NCBI GenBank assembly: GCA_016708265.1
Contig: JADJGA010000011.1
Span: 1-64,000 of the forward strand
DNA from: Saprospiraceae bacterium
Lineage (GTDB): Bacteria > Bacteroidota > Bacteroidia > Chitinophagales > Saprospiraceae
Direction of reading: 5' to 3'
DNA length: 64,000 nt
A program made the translations under genes and the position numbers. Positions 28,695 to 37,638 of the stretch are shown piece after piece; positions within the stretch are counted from its first letter, which is position 1; each line of letters begins with the position of its first letter. The notes beneath the pieces are model-generated. The model was not told the origin of the DNA. It saw nothing but the letters and a program-made list of their open reading frames with translations, and ran no database searches.

Positions 28695-29963
28695 TTACAT
28701 CTTTGTCACTCTGATATCTATCCTTCTGTTCTGTGATTTGCATTCAGGAGTATCATTTGCAGCACAAACAGGATGTTGTTCTCCGTAACCTTCCGAAGCC
28801 AGTCTTTTTGAAGAAACACCAAGTTTTTGCAATTCGAATGATGCAGACTTAGCTCTCTGGTCACTAAGTTTCATGTTCATTGCATCATCACCATCAGAAT
28901 CAGTATATCCTCCGAGCTTAATATTCACCTTGGGATAAGCTTTCAGGATTGCAGCGATATTCTTGAGCTGCGACTGTGATTCAGCAGTCAGTGTGGATTT
29001 TCCCTTTTCAAAATACAAACGGTCAAAAGTAAACCATGTATTTTTTAACTTTGTTTCATCAGTAGTTCCTGTTTTGATGAATTCAACCAGCTTGTTCTCA
29101 ACACTTTTTTCTCCAACTTTCAGTTCAGATTTATCAGGTAATGACAATGTGATCTCTTTTCCAAGATCTGTTACCCAGTTTCCTGCAGCATCTACAGTAC
29201 CTTTTATATCGGCAACAGTTGAAGCAGCAGTATCCACAACTTCTGTTACTTCTGTTTTTACAGTATCAACCATCCCGTTAGCTGTATCCATCACTTCCTT
29301 ATTATTGCAGCCTCTTAACAAAGCCCATAAAAGTACCAGTCCTATCAGTAAAGCCAGCCATGGCCACATTTTCTTAAAATTAAAACCATTTCCTGATGAT
29401 GTCACATTTTCATCATAATTGAAACCGCTGAAATTGGTAAGATTTGCTAGTCCTGAAGGAAGCAGTGATTTTACAAATGTGCCCTGACCTCCGAGTAAAC
29501 TCATCAATCCTGACAAACCCAGATTCTGGCTTTTCATTTGTTTTCCAATCAATCCCATCAGAAATGGAGCAGCTAAACTGATCAGTGATGACACTGAACT
29601 TGATTTTACTCCCTTGTTGCCTGATATCCAGTCAACAATTGAACCAAGTTTATCACCAAATAACATCTTAACTATAGGCAGGCCTAAATTTGTGATTTGT
29701 GAGAATTTACTTTCTCCTCCACCTGTTAGCCCTGATAATCCTCCCAGTACGTCACCATAATTGTTTTTTGCAAGCATATCGAGTATGCCAGATGCACCTG
29801 ATTGTGTGCTTCCCTTTTGTATTAATGAACCAAGTATTGCCGGTGCTACTGATTCAAGTACACCTTTAGTTGATGTTTCGCTTTCGCCAAGATATCCGCT
29901 GGCTGATTTAGCCAATTCCCCTATGACCTGATTTTTGAATAGATCCAGAATGTTAATTGCCAT
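28695..29963 (-). CDS. DUF937-OmpA domain fusion protein
   Basis: This 422-residue protein has an unusual architecture. Residues 1-190 form a Gly/Ser/Leu-rich DUF937 (YidB-like) region, including LESVAPAILGSLIQKG and ISLAAPFLMGLIGKQM. A transmembrane helix follows (about 198-218; MWPWLALLIGLVLLWALL), then an amphipathic linker rich in Val/Thr/Asp. The C-terminal OmpA peptidoglycan-binding domain (about 310-420) reads IKLGGYTDSDGDDAMNMKLSDQRA and SQNRRIDIRV. The topology predicted is a cytoplasmic DUF937 part anchored in the inner membrane, with the OmpA domain binding peptidoglycan from the periplasm. The function of DUF937 is unknown. Confidence 0.85.
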   Translation of the reverse strand: MAINILDLFKNQVIGELAKSASGYLGESETSTKGVLESVAPAILGSLIQKGSTQSGASGILDMLAKNNYGDVLGGLSGLTGGGESKFSQITNLGLPIVKMLFGDKLGSIVDWISGNKGVKSSSVSSLISLAAPFLMGLIGKQMKSQNLGLSGLMSLLGGQGTFVKSLLPSGLANLTNFSGFNYDENVTSSGNGFNFKKMWPWLALLIGLVLLWALLRGCNNKEVMDTANGMVDTVKTEVTEVVDTAASTVADIKGTVDAAGNWVTDLGKEITLSLPDKSELKVGEKSVENKLVEFIKTGTTDETKLKNTWFTFDRLYFEKGKSTLTAESQSQLKNIAAILKAYPKVNIKLGGYTDSDGDDAMNMKLSDQRAKSASFELQKLGVSSKRLASEGYGEQHPVCAANDTPECKSQNRRIDIRVTKM

Positions 29964-30257
29964 TTTATTTATTTGTTTTGTTAAAAAATAAGGATAAAAT
30001 ACCTCACAGATATTTTAATCCTCTATTGAAACGTTTAATTTTCAATAAGTCACAATTTTTAGAAAAATTATCTATAAATATAATGATATATTAAATCATG
30101 CCAGCATAAATTGGCTAAAATAATAATTTTCCGGAATGATATTCAATATTTTTTATTTAACCGAACCATAACCCTTACTACCTTGTTAAGTTTCTACCAT
30201 TTCACCTTCATATAAATCACCTCAGATATAAGACAATATCAGGTTATCCTTTCCTTT

Positions 30258-32696
30258 CTATTTTTTCTGTTCTGACAGCAATGCTTTTATCTGATCTATC
30301 TCGGCTCTGAGTTCTTCATTATCTTTTTTTAGCTTTTCAATAATAGTTTGCTGTTCCTGTACGGCTTTTACCAGCGGAACAACAAACTCTGAATATGCTA
30401 AGCTATACAACTTACGATCATTTTTGGGCTTGCTGACACCACTGAAATCATAATCTGCTTCAACGGCAGCCTGCTCAACTTCCTGTGCCAGGAATCCACT
30501 GTGTCTTGTGATTTCCACTTCATATTTTTCATCATATTGGCTTGAATCCACTATCCCGGTCAATTGATCCATTTTGTCTTTATCAAAATGAAATGTAACA
30601 GGACGCAGGCGTTTTATAAATTCAATTCCCTTCACATCCTCATTGATATCCTTTTTCACTCTGGCATCTGAAGTATTATACCAAGCAGATTGACCCCCTA
30701 TCCAATCCACGCTGTTATTTCCCAGCCTGATAGTATTGGAAGCACCTGGCTCAGCATCATAACCTATGCCGGCTGCATTGGTATAGCTACTTCCAGAGCT
30801 AAAAGCTGAATGCCCTATTGCAGTGTTGAAATCCCCTGTGGTGATGGAATAAAGTGCACCGCTGCCATTAGAAGTGTTGTAATTTCCCGTAGTGTTTGAA
30901 TAAAGGGCTGCATTTCCATTGGCAGTGTTGAAGCTACCTGTGGTGTTGAAATAAAGGGCTTGATAACCATTGGCAGTGTTGTCAATTCCCGTAGTGTTTA
31001 AATAAAGAGCTGCATTTCCATTGGCAGTGTTGTCATATCCCGTAGTGTTTAAATAAAGGGCTGCATTTCCATTGGCAGCGTTGTTATAACCCGTGGTGTT
31101 GAAATAAAGGGCACTCCTTCCATTGGCAGTGTTGTCATCTCCCGTATTGTTGAAATAAAGGGTTTGATAACCATTGGCAGTGTTGGAATTTCCCGTAGTG
31201 TTTGAATAAAGGGCTTGATAACCATTGGCAGTGTTGAAGCTACCTGTGGTGTTGAAATAAAGGGCTTGATAACCATTGGCAGTGTTGGCCAATCCCGTAG
31301 TGTTGGAATAAAGGGCTGTACATCCATTGGCAGTGTTGGCCACTCCCGTGGTGTTTGATATAAGGGCTCTAGTTCCATTGGCAGTATTGAAGCTACCCGT
31401 AGTGTTGGAAGAAAGGGCATTATGACCATTGGCAGTATTGAAATATCCTGTGGTATTGGAATGTAGGGCTGCAGCACCGACTGCGGTGTTGGAAAATCCA
31501 GTGGTGTTGGAATATAGAGTCTCTTCACCATTGGCAGTGTTACCCCCTCCCGTGGTGTTTGATATAAGGGCTCTAGTTCCATTGGCAGTATTGAAGCTAC
31601 CCGTAGTGTTTGAATATAGGGCATTTCTGCCATTGGCAGTATTGGAATATCCTGTGGTATTGGAATATAGGGCTGCATATCCATTAGCAGTATTGTCACT
31701 TCCGGAAGTGTTGGAATAAAGGGCACTCCTGCCATTGGCAGCGTTGTAGCTTCCCGTAGTATTGGAAAACATAGCTGCATCTCCAACCGCAGTATTGTAT
31801 TTACCAGTATTGTCAGCAGGTGTAGAGCTTCCCCTGAGTGATTCAGCACCTACTGCTGTATTGTAGGTGTTGTCACCGGTAGTAGTGTTGTCTGCATTTA
31901 ACATCGCTTGAAAACCAATGGCCGTTGAGCGGGAATTTGCCTTATTAGAATATAATGCATTAGACCCGCTGGCATAATTGTAATTTCCAGTGGTATTGTA
32001 GAAAAGTGCATACGTCCCATGGGCCGTATTCCAGCTTCCAGTGGTATTGTAAAAAAGTGAATACAATCCAACAGCGGCATTGTCAGATCCGGTGGTATTG
32101 GTGAAAAGCGCTGCAGATCCAATACCTGTATTTTCGGTTCCAGTGGTGTTTTTATGCAGTGACCTATACCCATAGCCGGTATTATCATATCCTGTTGTAT
32201 TGAATTTAAGTGACTGATATCCACTGGCCGTATTCCAGCTTCCTGTGGTATTGGCCTTCATCGTCTCATATCCGATCCCCACATTCAGGTTGGCTGTTCC
32301 ATCATCAGCCTGACCGGCATTGATACCAAGGAAAACCGAAGATCCATCATCAGATCCATCACTATCTGATTTCCCATCTGTCAGATCGTCGATCTTTTTA
32401 ACAGATGTGGAAGTATCAGTCAGAAGTATCCAGTCAGAACCGCTGTAATAATAAAATCCTTTAGCACCATCAGTCTGGTAAACCAGCAGTCCGGGCGCAG
32501 GAGATGCTATTAAATCTCTCTCAGTTGACGTCATCCTGGGTATCAGGATACCTTTGGTTGTACTCTTCACATCCAGCATGGCACTGGCATCCGGAGAAGA
32601 ATTGTCGCTGTTTATCCCCACATTGCCTTGCGAAAAAGCAAAAAATACGAAATGAATAATTATCGCTGTCGCTATACTGATTTTAATGTTTTTCAT
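30258..32696 (-). CDS. Repeat-rich surface fibre protein with S74 intramolecular chaperone domain
   Basis: This 812-residue exported protein starts with a signal peptide (FFAFSQ) and a short head (NVGIN...ASAMLDVKSTTKGILIPRMT) common in Bacteroidota tail-fibre-like proteins. Residues about 144-645 are near-perfect tandem 17-residue repeats of the form ALYSNTTGSFNTANGYQ. The C-terminus holds an S74-type chaperone domain (SDARVKKDINEDVKGIEFIKRLRPV, SGFLAQEVEQ) and a final coiled coil (QTIIEKLKKDNEELRAEIDQIKALL). In phage tail spikes this domain drives trimerisation and cuts itself off. The repeats resemble YadA-type trimeric adhesin heads, so a trimeric surface fibre is likely. Confidence 0.85.
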   Translation of the reverse strand: MKNIKISIATAIIIHFVFFAFSQGNVGINSDNSSPDASAMLDVKSTTKGILIPRMTSTERDLIASPAPGLLVYQTDGAKGFYYYSGSDWILLTDTSTSVKKIDDLTDGKSDSDGSDDGSSVFLGINAGQADDGTANLNVGIGYETMKANTTGSWNTASGYQSLKFNTTGYDNTGYGYRSLHKNTTGTENTGIGSAALFTNTTGSDNAAVGLYSLFYNTTGSWNTAHGTYALFYNTTGNYNYASGSNALYSNKANSRSTAIGFQAMLNADNTTTGDNTYNTAVGAESLRGSSTPADNTGKYNTAVGDAAMFSNTTGSYNAANGRSALYSNTSGSDNTANGYAALYSNTTGYSNTANGRNALYSNTTGSFNTANGTRALISNTTGGGNTANGEETLYSNTTGFSNTAVGAAALHSNTTGYFNTANGHNALSSNTTGSFNTANGTRALISNTTGVANTANGCTALYSNTTGLANTANGYQALYFNTTGSFNTANGYQALYSNTTGNSNTANGYQTLYFNNTGDDNTANGRSALYFNTTGYNNAANGNAALYLNTTGYDNTANGNAALYLNTTGIDNTANGYQALYFNTTGSFNTANGNAALYSNTTGNYNTSNGSGALYSITTGDFNTAIGHSAFSSGSSYTNAAGIGYDAEPGASNTIRLGNNSVDWIGGQSAWYNTSDARVKKDINEDVKGIEFIKRLRPVTFHFDKDKMDQLTGIVDSSQYDEKYEVEITRHSGFLAQEVEQAAVEADYDFSGVSKPKNDRKLYSLAYSEFVVPLVKAVQEQQTIIEKLKKDNEELRAEIDQIKALLSEQKK
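30760..32267 (-). repeat. Tandem 51-bp coding repeats (17 residues each)
   Basis: I count about 26 regular 17-residue units and three irregular ones within the fibre gene. Each carries the NTTG and NTANG cores. Some 51-bp units are nearly identical at DNA level (for example around 30920 and 31230), which favours copy-number change by recombination and complicates assembly. Confidence 0.85.
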
Positions 32697-33077
32697 GGTA
32701 TTTAGTATTAAAATGAAAAGATGATAATTTTAATTATGAATATTTAAATAGTTACACATTTTGTCTTCTCAATTACATCAGATCTTATCTTACAGAAACA
32801 CTCAAATAACTAGAGTTTCGGTTTTTTACCGGGTAATCATAAATCGGGGTAACAGTGATACTTTCCGGATAAAAAATGGTATTCTTCAATTCTGCATACA
32901 AAGTTATACTAAAGTCAGTTTAAAATCAAGTATTATTTAAGGATAAAAGTCAAATGTTAATTTTTAAAGCTTAATTTCAGAAATGCCTCCAAATTCCTTT
33001 TAATGAAATAGTTGGATATTGGTAAATCGACCCGGGTTTCAAACTTAATTAGTTCAAAATTGTTAATTTTTTATTTC
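32697..33077. other. Intergenic region between divergent genes
   Basis: This 381-base AT-rich stretch separates the minus-strand fibre gene from the plus-strand hydrolase. I find no open frame with coding character, no RNA gene and no clear hairpin. It must hold the promoters of both genes, but I cannot place them with confidence. A TTG-started extension of the hydrolase from 33012 is possible but unlikely. Confidence 0.5.
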
Positions 33078-33932
33078 ATGCATCTCATTATGAACCTGGT
33101 TTTAAAACTTATCAGACTAAAGTTCTCTCTTCTTTCAATAATATCACCGGCTTATGCTTCAGGACAAGCCCTTAATTTATTTCAGAGGCCTCATTTTCAG
33201 AAAATACGCGACAGAGAGAAGGATTTTCTGGAGAAAACAAAGATTTTGAGATTGCCATACAACCCTGAAGATATAATAATTTATGAGGGAGGCAATAAGG
33301 ACGGCAAAAAGGTATTGATGGTCCATGGTTGGGATTCCAACCCTGGCAGCATGGCTGGAATTGCAGAGGAACTCATAAATCAGGGATTGCATGTGCTTGT
33401 TTTCAATGTACCTGCTCATGGTATTTCAGTTCAAAAAACTACCAACATGCTTTATGTATCTGATATCCTGATAGATGTACTGAAGAAATTCAATCTGAAC
33501 GAAAATATTTCTGTTGTATCGCATTCTTTCGGATCAGGAGCCATAAGCTTTGCTCTGAAAAAATCAGGGATTAAAGTTGATAAACTGGTTTTTGTTACCT
33601 CACCCGATAAACTTTATGACATTTTTAAGGACTTTGCTTACAGGATTGGTCTGACAGATAAAGCATTCAGAATAATGTGCGAAACAACAGAAAAAAAATT
33701 CAACTACTCATTTGACGAGATGCAGATCTCAAAATTGCTTGAATCATCACATTTTAACAAACTGCTTCTGATACACGACAAAAAGGATATGATCTTACCA
33801 TTTAAAAACGCAGAAGTAATATCCCGCATCAGGAAAAATACCGAACTATATGCAACTGAAGGCAAAGGTCATTACAGAATTCTCTGGGATGAAACTGTCA
33901 TTGGAAAGATCAAGGATTTCCTGCTTCAATAA
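33078..33932 (+). CDS. Alpha/beta hydrolase
   Basis: This 284-residue hydrolase has an oxyanion-hole motif VHGWDSNPGS, a nucleophile elbow SHSFGSG (the first Gly of GxSxG is replaced by Ser) and a closing acid/His pair in HDKKDMILPF and EGKGHYRILWDE. The family covers esterases, lipases, and lyso-lipid or acyl hydrolases. The N-terminus (MNLVLKLIRLKFSLLSIISP) is amphipathic and may associate with the membrane. Start at ATG 33078; a second in-frame ATG at 33090 is also plausible. The last intact plus-strand gene before the indel-rich stretch. No obvious pathway from context. Confidence 0.8.
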   Translation: MHLIMNLVLKLIRLKFSLLSIISPAYASGQALNLFQRPHFQKIRDREKDFLEKTKILRLPYNPEDIIIYEGGNKDGKKVLMVHGWDSNPGSMAGIAEELINQGLHVLVFNVPAHGISVQKTTNMLYVSDILIDVLKKFNLNENISVVSHSFGSGAISFALKKSGIKVDKLVFVTSPDKLYDIFKDFAYRIGLTDKAFRIMCETTEKKFNYSFDEMQISKLLESSHFNKLLLIHDKKDMILPFKNAEVISRIRKNTELYATEGKGHYRILWDETVIGKIKDFLLQ

Positions 33933-33996
33933 ATATATGCTGATTCCGGAATTACAACAAATTGAACAAAATTGAGTTAAATTTTAAATATTCTGT

Positions 33997-34293
33997 ATGA
34001 TTAAAAAAGAAGCAGCAGTAATTTTTTTACTTTTTATTTCATTTTCCTTTTTTTCATGTAAAACGGCCCGATCTGTTGCAGGAACAGGAAATTTTGATAA
34101 ATTGAGCGACAGCCTTATTATGGGAAAACTTGCAGAATCAAATCTTCAATTCACTTATCTTAAATATGACTGCGATGTTAAGTTTTTAACTGACGGAAAT
34201 GACATCGAAGGTAATGCTGAAGTACGCATGAAAAAAGATGAATATATTTGGATTGCTGCGAAAAATTCGGTTTTGAAATCGCCAGGGTTTTGA
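33997..34293 (+). CDS. DUF4292 lipoprotein, N-terminal part (frameshifted)
   Basis: This is the lipoprotein start (lipobox FFSC, Cys21) of a DUF4292 protein, a LolA/outer-membrane-lipoprotein-like beta fold found in Bacteroidota. The frame is normal up to KDEYIWIAAKN and then runs into a stop after SVLKSPGF. The correct continuation, FGFEIARVLIRPDSFFLLDR, is in another frame (34248..34760). Restoring one base in the AAAAA run near 34259-34263 joins them. Confidence 0.7.
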   Translation: MIKKEAAVIFLLFISFSFFSCKTARSVAGTGNFDKLSDSLIMGKLAESNLQFTYLKYDCDVKFLTDGNDIEGNAEVRMKKDEYIWIAAKNSVLKSPGF

Positions 34294-34760
34294 TCAGGCC
34301 AGATTCCTTTTTCCTCCTCGACAGATTCAACCGGAATTATACTGCTGAATCTGTTGATTACCTGACAAAAACCTATGGACTTCCATTTGGTTTCAAGGAA
34401 TTGCAGGATATAATGGCAGGCAATAATCTTGTAAATGATCAGCAGGTCAAAAGCAGGAGTTTTTCTGATAATAATTATTTGATCGAAACATCTGGTTCAA
34501 AATTTAATGTCTCTTATGTCCTGAACAACAGCTTTTATACTACTTTTGCAAGGATTTCTGACAGTTTGAGCAAATCGGTTGAAATCAAGTATTCCTATTT
34601 TAAAAAAATTGAAAAAAGAGAAATTCCGAACACAAGAGTTTACAAGTATTCGGGGAGCTCTTCCGAAAATTCTGTTATTGAAATCAGGATCAATGAACTT
34701 TTGATTGACAAACAACATAAAATTAAGTTTGAAATTCCTTCTGGTTATGAAAAGATTTAA
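34248..34760 (+). CDS. DUF4292 lipoprotein, C-terminal part (frameshifted)
   Basis: This frame holds the larger, C-terminal part of the DUF4292 protein. FEIARVLIRPDSFFLLDRFNRNYTAES is the family core, followed by a beta-rich stretch ending KIKFEIPSGYEKI. The first residues (MDCCEK) are probably out of frame readthrough, not a real start. The intact protein would be about 254 residues. DUF4292 genes often precede an EnvC-type gene in Bacteroidota, and the same order is seen here with a 14-base overlap. Confidence 0.7.
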   Translation: MDCCEKFGFEIARVLIRPDSFFLLDRFNRNYTAESVDYLTKTYGLPFGFKELQDIMAGNNLVNDQQVKSRSFSDNNYLIETSGSKFNVSYVLNNSFYTTFARISDSLSKSVEIKYSYFKKIEKREIPNTRVYKYSGSSSENSVIEIRINELLIDKQHKIKFEIPSGYEKI

Positions 34761-35910
34761 TCTGTACTTTTTCTTTTTCTTCTTGTAAGTCCTGTTTTTC
34801 TCAAAACCGAGCTCAGCTTGAACAGGAAAGATTGCAGATCATTGACAAAATAGAATTTATTACAGGTATCCTGAAGAAAAATGTTGCCGACAAGGAAAAT
34901 ACTCTCCTTTACTTCAATTCACTTCAACAACAGATAGGAACAGGGAAAAAATCCTGAAAAACCTGAAATTGCAGATTTCCGGTCTGACCAGCGAAATCGC
35001 AGAAAAACAAAAGACACTTGATACTCTCGAAGAAAATATTACCCAGCTCAAGGAAAAACAATCAAGGCTTATACGAAGCAATTACCTTAATACTATCACG
35101 AAAAACAAATATCTGTTTTTGTTTTCTTCAAAAGGCTGGGATGATTATCTGGACAGGAAGCGCTACTTAAAACAATACAATAAATTCATCTTTGAGAAAC
35201 TGAACAGCCTTGAAAAACAGGAAAAGGAAATTCAGAAATTATTGAAAGAAATTAATACAAATAAAGCCGAAGTTGAAAAACTTGCTGTTTCCGAAAATGA
35301 AAATCTGATCAAACTCAATGAAGAATCAAAACTAAAAACCCTGACTCTGAACAATCTAAGCACCAATGAAGCAAAATACAGGGCTATCCTAAATACTCAG
35401 AAAATACAGAGAGAAGAATTAAACAAAAGTATTGAGAATATAATAATAGACAGATTGAAAAACAGCTCAGGATCATTAACTGATACAGAAAAAAATACCG
35501 GTTCGGAAAACATCTCTGCATATAGAACAAAACTTTCGTGGCCTGTATCAAAAGGATTCATCTCATCAGGTTTCGGGAGACATTCACTTCCGGGCATGCC
35601 CGGTGTATATACCAACAACAGCGGGATAGATATTATCACAAATCCCAATGAAACCATCAGGGCGGTTTTTGATGGTGATGTTGCAGGATTGATGTATATA
35701 AACGGCTATAACTGGATGATAATTCTAAAACACGGTGAATATTACAGCGTATATTCAAAACTTGAAACTGTCAATATTTCGAAAGGGGACAGGGTTGCAA
35801 AAAATCAGCCCTTAGGAAAAATAAGCGAAAATGGTGAATTTCACTTTGAAATATGGCATCTTAAAACCAAATTAAATCCTGAATTGTGGCTGAACAGGTC
35901 TATAAATTAA
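34747..35910 (+). pseudogene. EnvC-like murein hydrolase activator (degenerate M23), two frameshifts
   Basis: The gene appears to start at ATG 34747 (MKRFNLYFFFFFL then a stop). The frame changes near 34785 and again near 34935, after which an open frame of 313 residues (34969..35910) continues. Long coiled coils (about the first 180 residues of that frame) precede a LytM/M23 domain: SGFGRHSLPGMPGVYTNNSGIDI, GYNWMIILKHG and FHFEIWHLKTKLNPELWL. The first zinc ligand is replaced (NNSGID rather than HxGxD), as in non-catalytic EnvC-type activators of N-acetylmuramoyl-L-alanine amidases. Probable role: septal peptidoglycan splitting. The frameshifts may be sequence errors. Confidence 0.75.
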
Positions 35911-35971
35911 ATAAGATCCTGCAAACAATTCCATTTATCTCAGTACAAAGATTATTTATTACAAATGAATT

Positions 35972-36520
35972 ATGTTAGACAAAAAAGACAATAAAAAAAC
36001 ATTACAAAAACCAGACGAAAAAGCGATCCTGATCGGAGTTTTTCCTGAAGAACTCTGAAAGCTCAGGACAGGCATATCTCGACGAACTCGAATTCCTTGC
36101 CCAGACTGCCGGTGCAATAACAGTCAAAGTATTTACCCAGAGACTTGAACAGCCGGACTCAAAATTTTTCGTCGGAAAAGGAAAAATAGAGGAAATTAAG
36201 GGAATATATCGAAAACAGAGGTGATATTGATATGGCAATATTCGATGATGATCTGTCCGGAAAACAGACTTCCCTGCTTGAAGAACTGCTTGGAGTTAAG
36301 ATCATAGACAGAAGTACACTTATACTGATATCTTTGCAAAAGAGCCCAGAAATCAGAAGCTAAGGTTCAGGTCGAACTTGCACAGCTTCAGTACCTGCTG
36401 CCAAGGCTGCGCGGATTATGGACACACCTCGAAAGACAGCGCGGGGGTATCGGAATGAGAGGGCCGGGTGAACAGGAGATCGAAACAGACCGTCGTATTG
36501 TAAAATATAAAATAAAAAAC
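35972..36520 (+). pseudogene. hflX: HflX N-terminal region, broken by about five indels
   Basis: The N-terminal half of a ribosome-associated GTPase HflX can be read only by switching frames. ATG 35972 gives MLDKKDNKKTL to GVF; then KNSESSGQAYLDELEFLAQTAGA and FFVGKGKIEEI; then ENRGDIDMAIFDDDLSGKQ and LLGVKIIDRSTLIL; then VQVELAQLQYLLPRLRGLW and RGGIGMRGPGEQEIETDRR. The last motif is the HflX glycine-rich hallmark. Slips lie near 36046, 36203, 36325, 36340 and 36515, two insertions and three deletions. The order of all conserved blocks is normal. Confidence 0.75.
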
Positions 36521-36633
36521 TTAAGGAAGACCTCATTCAGATAGAACAGCAGGATAAAACCCAGAGAAAACGAAGGGATGAACTTATAAGGGTTGCCCTG
36601 GTAGGTTATACCAACGTAGGTAAATCCACCCTG

Positions 36634-37170
36634 ATGAATTTGCTTACCAAATCTGAAGTCTTTACTGAAGATAAACTGTTCGCTACTCTCGACACAACAG
36701 TCAGGAAAATGGTGATTGGCAATATGCCATTTCTTATGTCCGATACTGTCGGTTTTATCCGGAAACTTCCCCATCATCTTATTGAAAGTTTCAAATCTAC
36801 TCTTTCTGAAGTCAGGGAAAGTGATATCCTGCTGCATGTCATTGATGTTTCTCATGCACAATTCGAAGATCAGATCAATACAGTAAACGTGACCCTCAGG
36901 GAACTGGATGCAATGGATAAAACAATCATACACGTATTCAATAAAATAGATCTTTTCCGAAAAATATCTTTTGATGATCTGCTGGATGAAGAGACTAAAG
37001 TTGAACTTATGGAGAAATTTATGACTAATATGAGAAATCAATTCGGAGAAAGGATCATTTTTATATCAGCCAGGGAAAAGGAAAACATCGATAATTTACG
37101 TGAATTGATAAAAACTGAGGTCGAAATCAAATATAAGATCAGATACCCGTACAAAACACAGTACTGGTAA
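36634..37170 (+). CDS. hflX: HflX GTPase domain (C-terminal, open frame)
   Basis: This is the intact GTPase half of HflX, which splits stalled or inactive 70S ribosomes. The frame is open from about 36520: VALVGYTNVGKSTLMNLL (G1, just before the ATG), DTTVRKM (G2), LSDTVGFIRKLPHHLIESF-like G3 with DTVGF, NKIDLF (G4) and ISAREKE (G5). The ATG at 36634 lies inside the P-loop helix and so cannot be the true start. It is listed only because it is the first ATG of the open part. The true gene begins at 35972. A 217-residue reading frame on the opposite strand is a shadow. Confidence 0.85.
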   Translation: MNLLTKSEVFTEDKLFATLDTTVRKMVIGNMPFLMSDTVGFIRKLPHHLIESFKSTLSEVRESDILLHVIDVSHAQFEDQINTVNVTLRELDAMDKTIIHVFNKIDLFRKISFDDLLDEETKVELMEKFMTNMRNQFGERIIFISAREKENIDNLRELIKTEVEIKYKIRYPYKTQYW

Positions 37171-37197
37171 TCTTAAATCATAAGTTTGTCCTGACTT

Positions 37198-37638
37198 TTA
37201 TCTCAGCCTGTCCATTGACCTGACAGTTTTTTCATCCCTGCCTATGAACCTGACAGCCAGAATTGCAAAAACTATACTTACAAATGGCATGTACAGGGCT
37301 ATGGAATCCTTTATCTCTCCTTTGCTCTCAATAAGGTTTTTTGCCTCATTATAGAATAATACAGCAGCTACTACAAGCACCAGAACACTAAGTACGATAA
37401 CCAGGTAACTCAATTTCAATTGCAGAACTCTGTTCCTGAATAAAAATATAGCTACCAGGGCACTTAATCCACCCAAAGAGCTCAATACAATCAAAAATAT
37501 ATTGTCGAATACATCATAGTCCAAATCAGCTAAAAAGCCGGCACTTTTAATGTCGCTTACTGCAAATGGAAACTGGAAAAGTGCTGCAAAAGCCATAAAA
37601 GCTAAAAAAAGAAATATCGTCTGCAATCTCTGTATCAT
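37198..37638 (-). CDS. DUF4293 family membrane protein
   Basis: This 146-residue inner-membrane protein opens with MIQRLQTIFLFLAFM, the usual DUF4293 start, and has four hydrophobic segments and a basic tail ending RSMDRLR. The family is Bacteroidota-specific and of unknown function. The ATG at 37638 is preferred to 37683 because the family N-terminus begins there. It is convergent with hflX, with a gap of 27 bases, and has no indels, in contrast to the plus-strand genes around it. Confidence 0.85.
   Translation of the reverse strand: MIQRLQTIFLFLAFMAFAALFQFPFAVSDIKSAGFLADLDYDVFDNIFLIVLSSLGGLSALVAIFLFRNRVLQLKLSYLVIVLSVLVLVVAAVLFYNEAKNLIESKGEIKDSIALYMPFVSIVFAILAVRFIGRDEKTVRSMDRLR

Noticed and set aside
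31049..31849. A 266-residue open frame overlapping the fibre gene
   Set aside because: It is the 51-bp repeats read in another frame on the same strand (period 17 residues, Pro/Met/Leu-rich), with no independent coding signal.
30760..32267. Regular repeats suggesting a CRISPR array
   Set aside because: Units are contiguous, vary within the unit rather than in spacers, and keep an open frame; they encode 17-residue protein repeats.
36388..37041. A 217-residue open frame on the minus strand opposite hflX
   Set aside because: It has no domain signature and sits opposite the conserved GTPase motifs of hflX, so it is a shadow frame.
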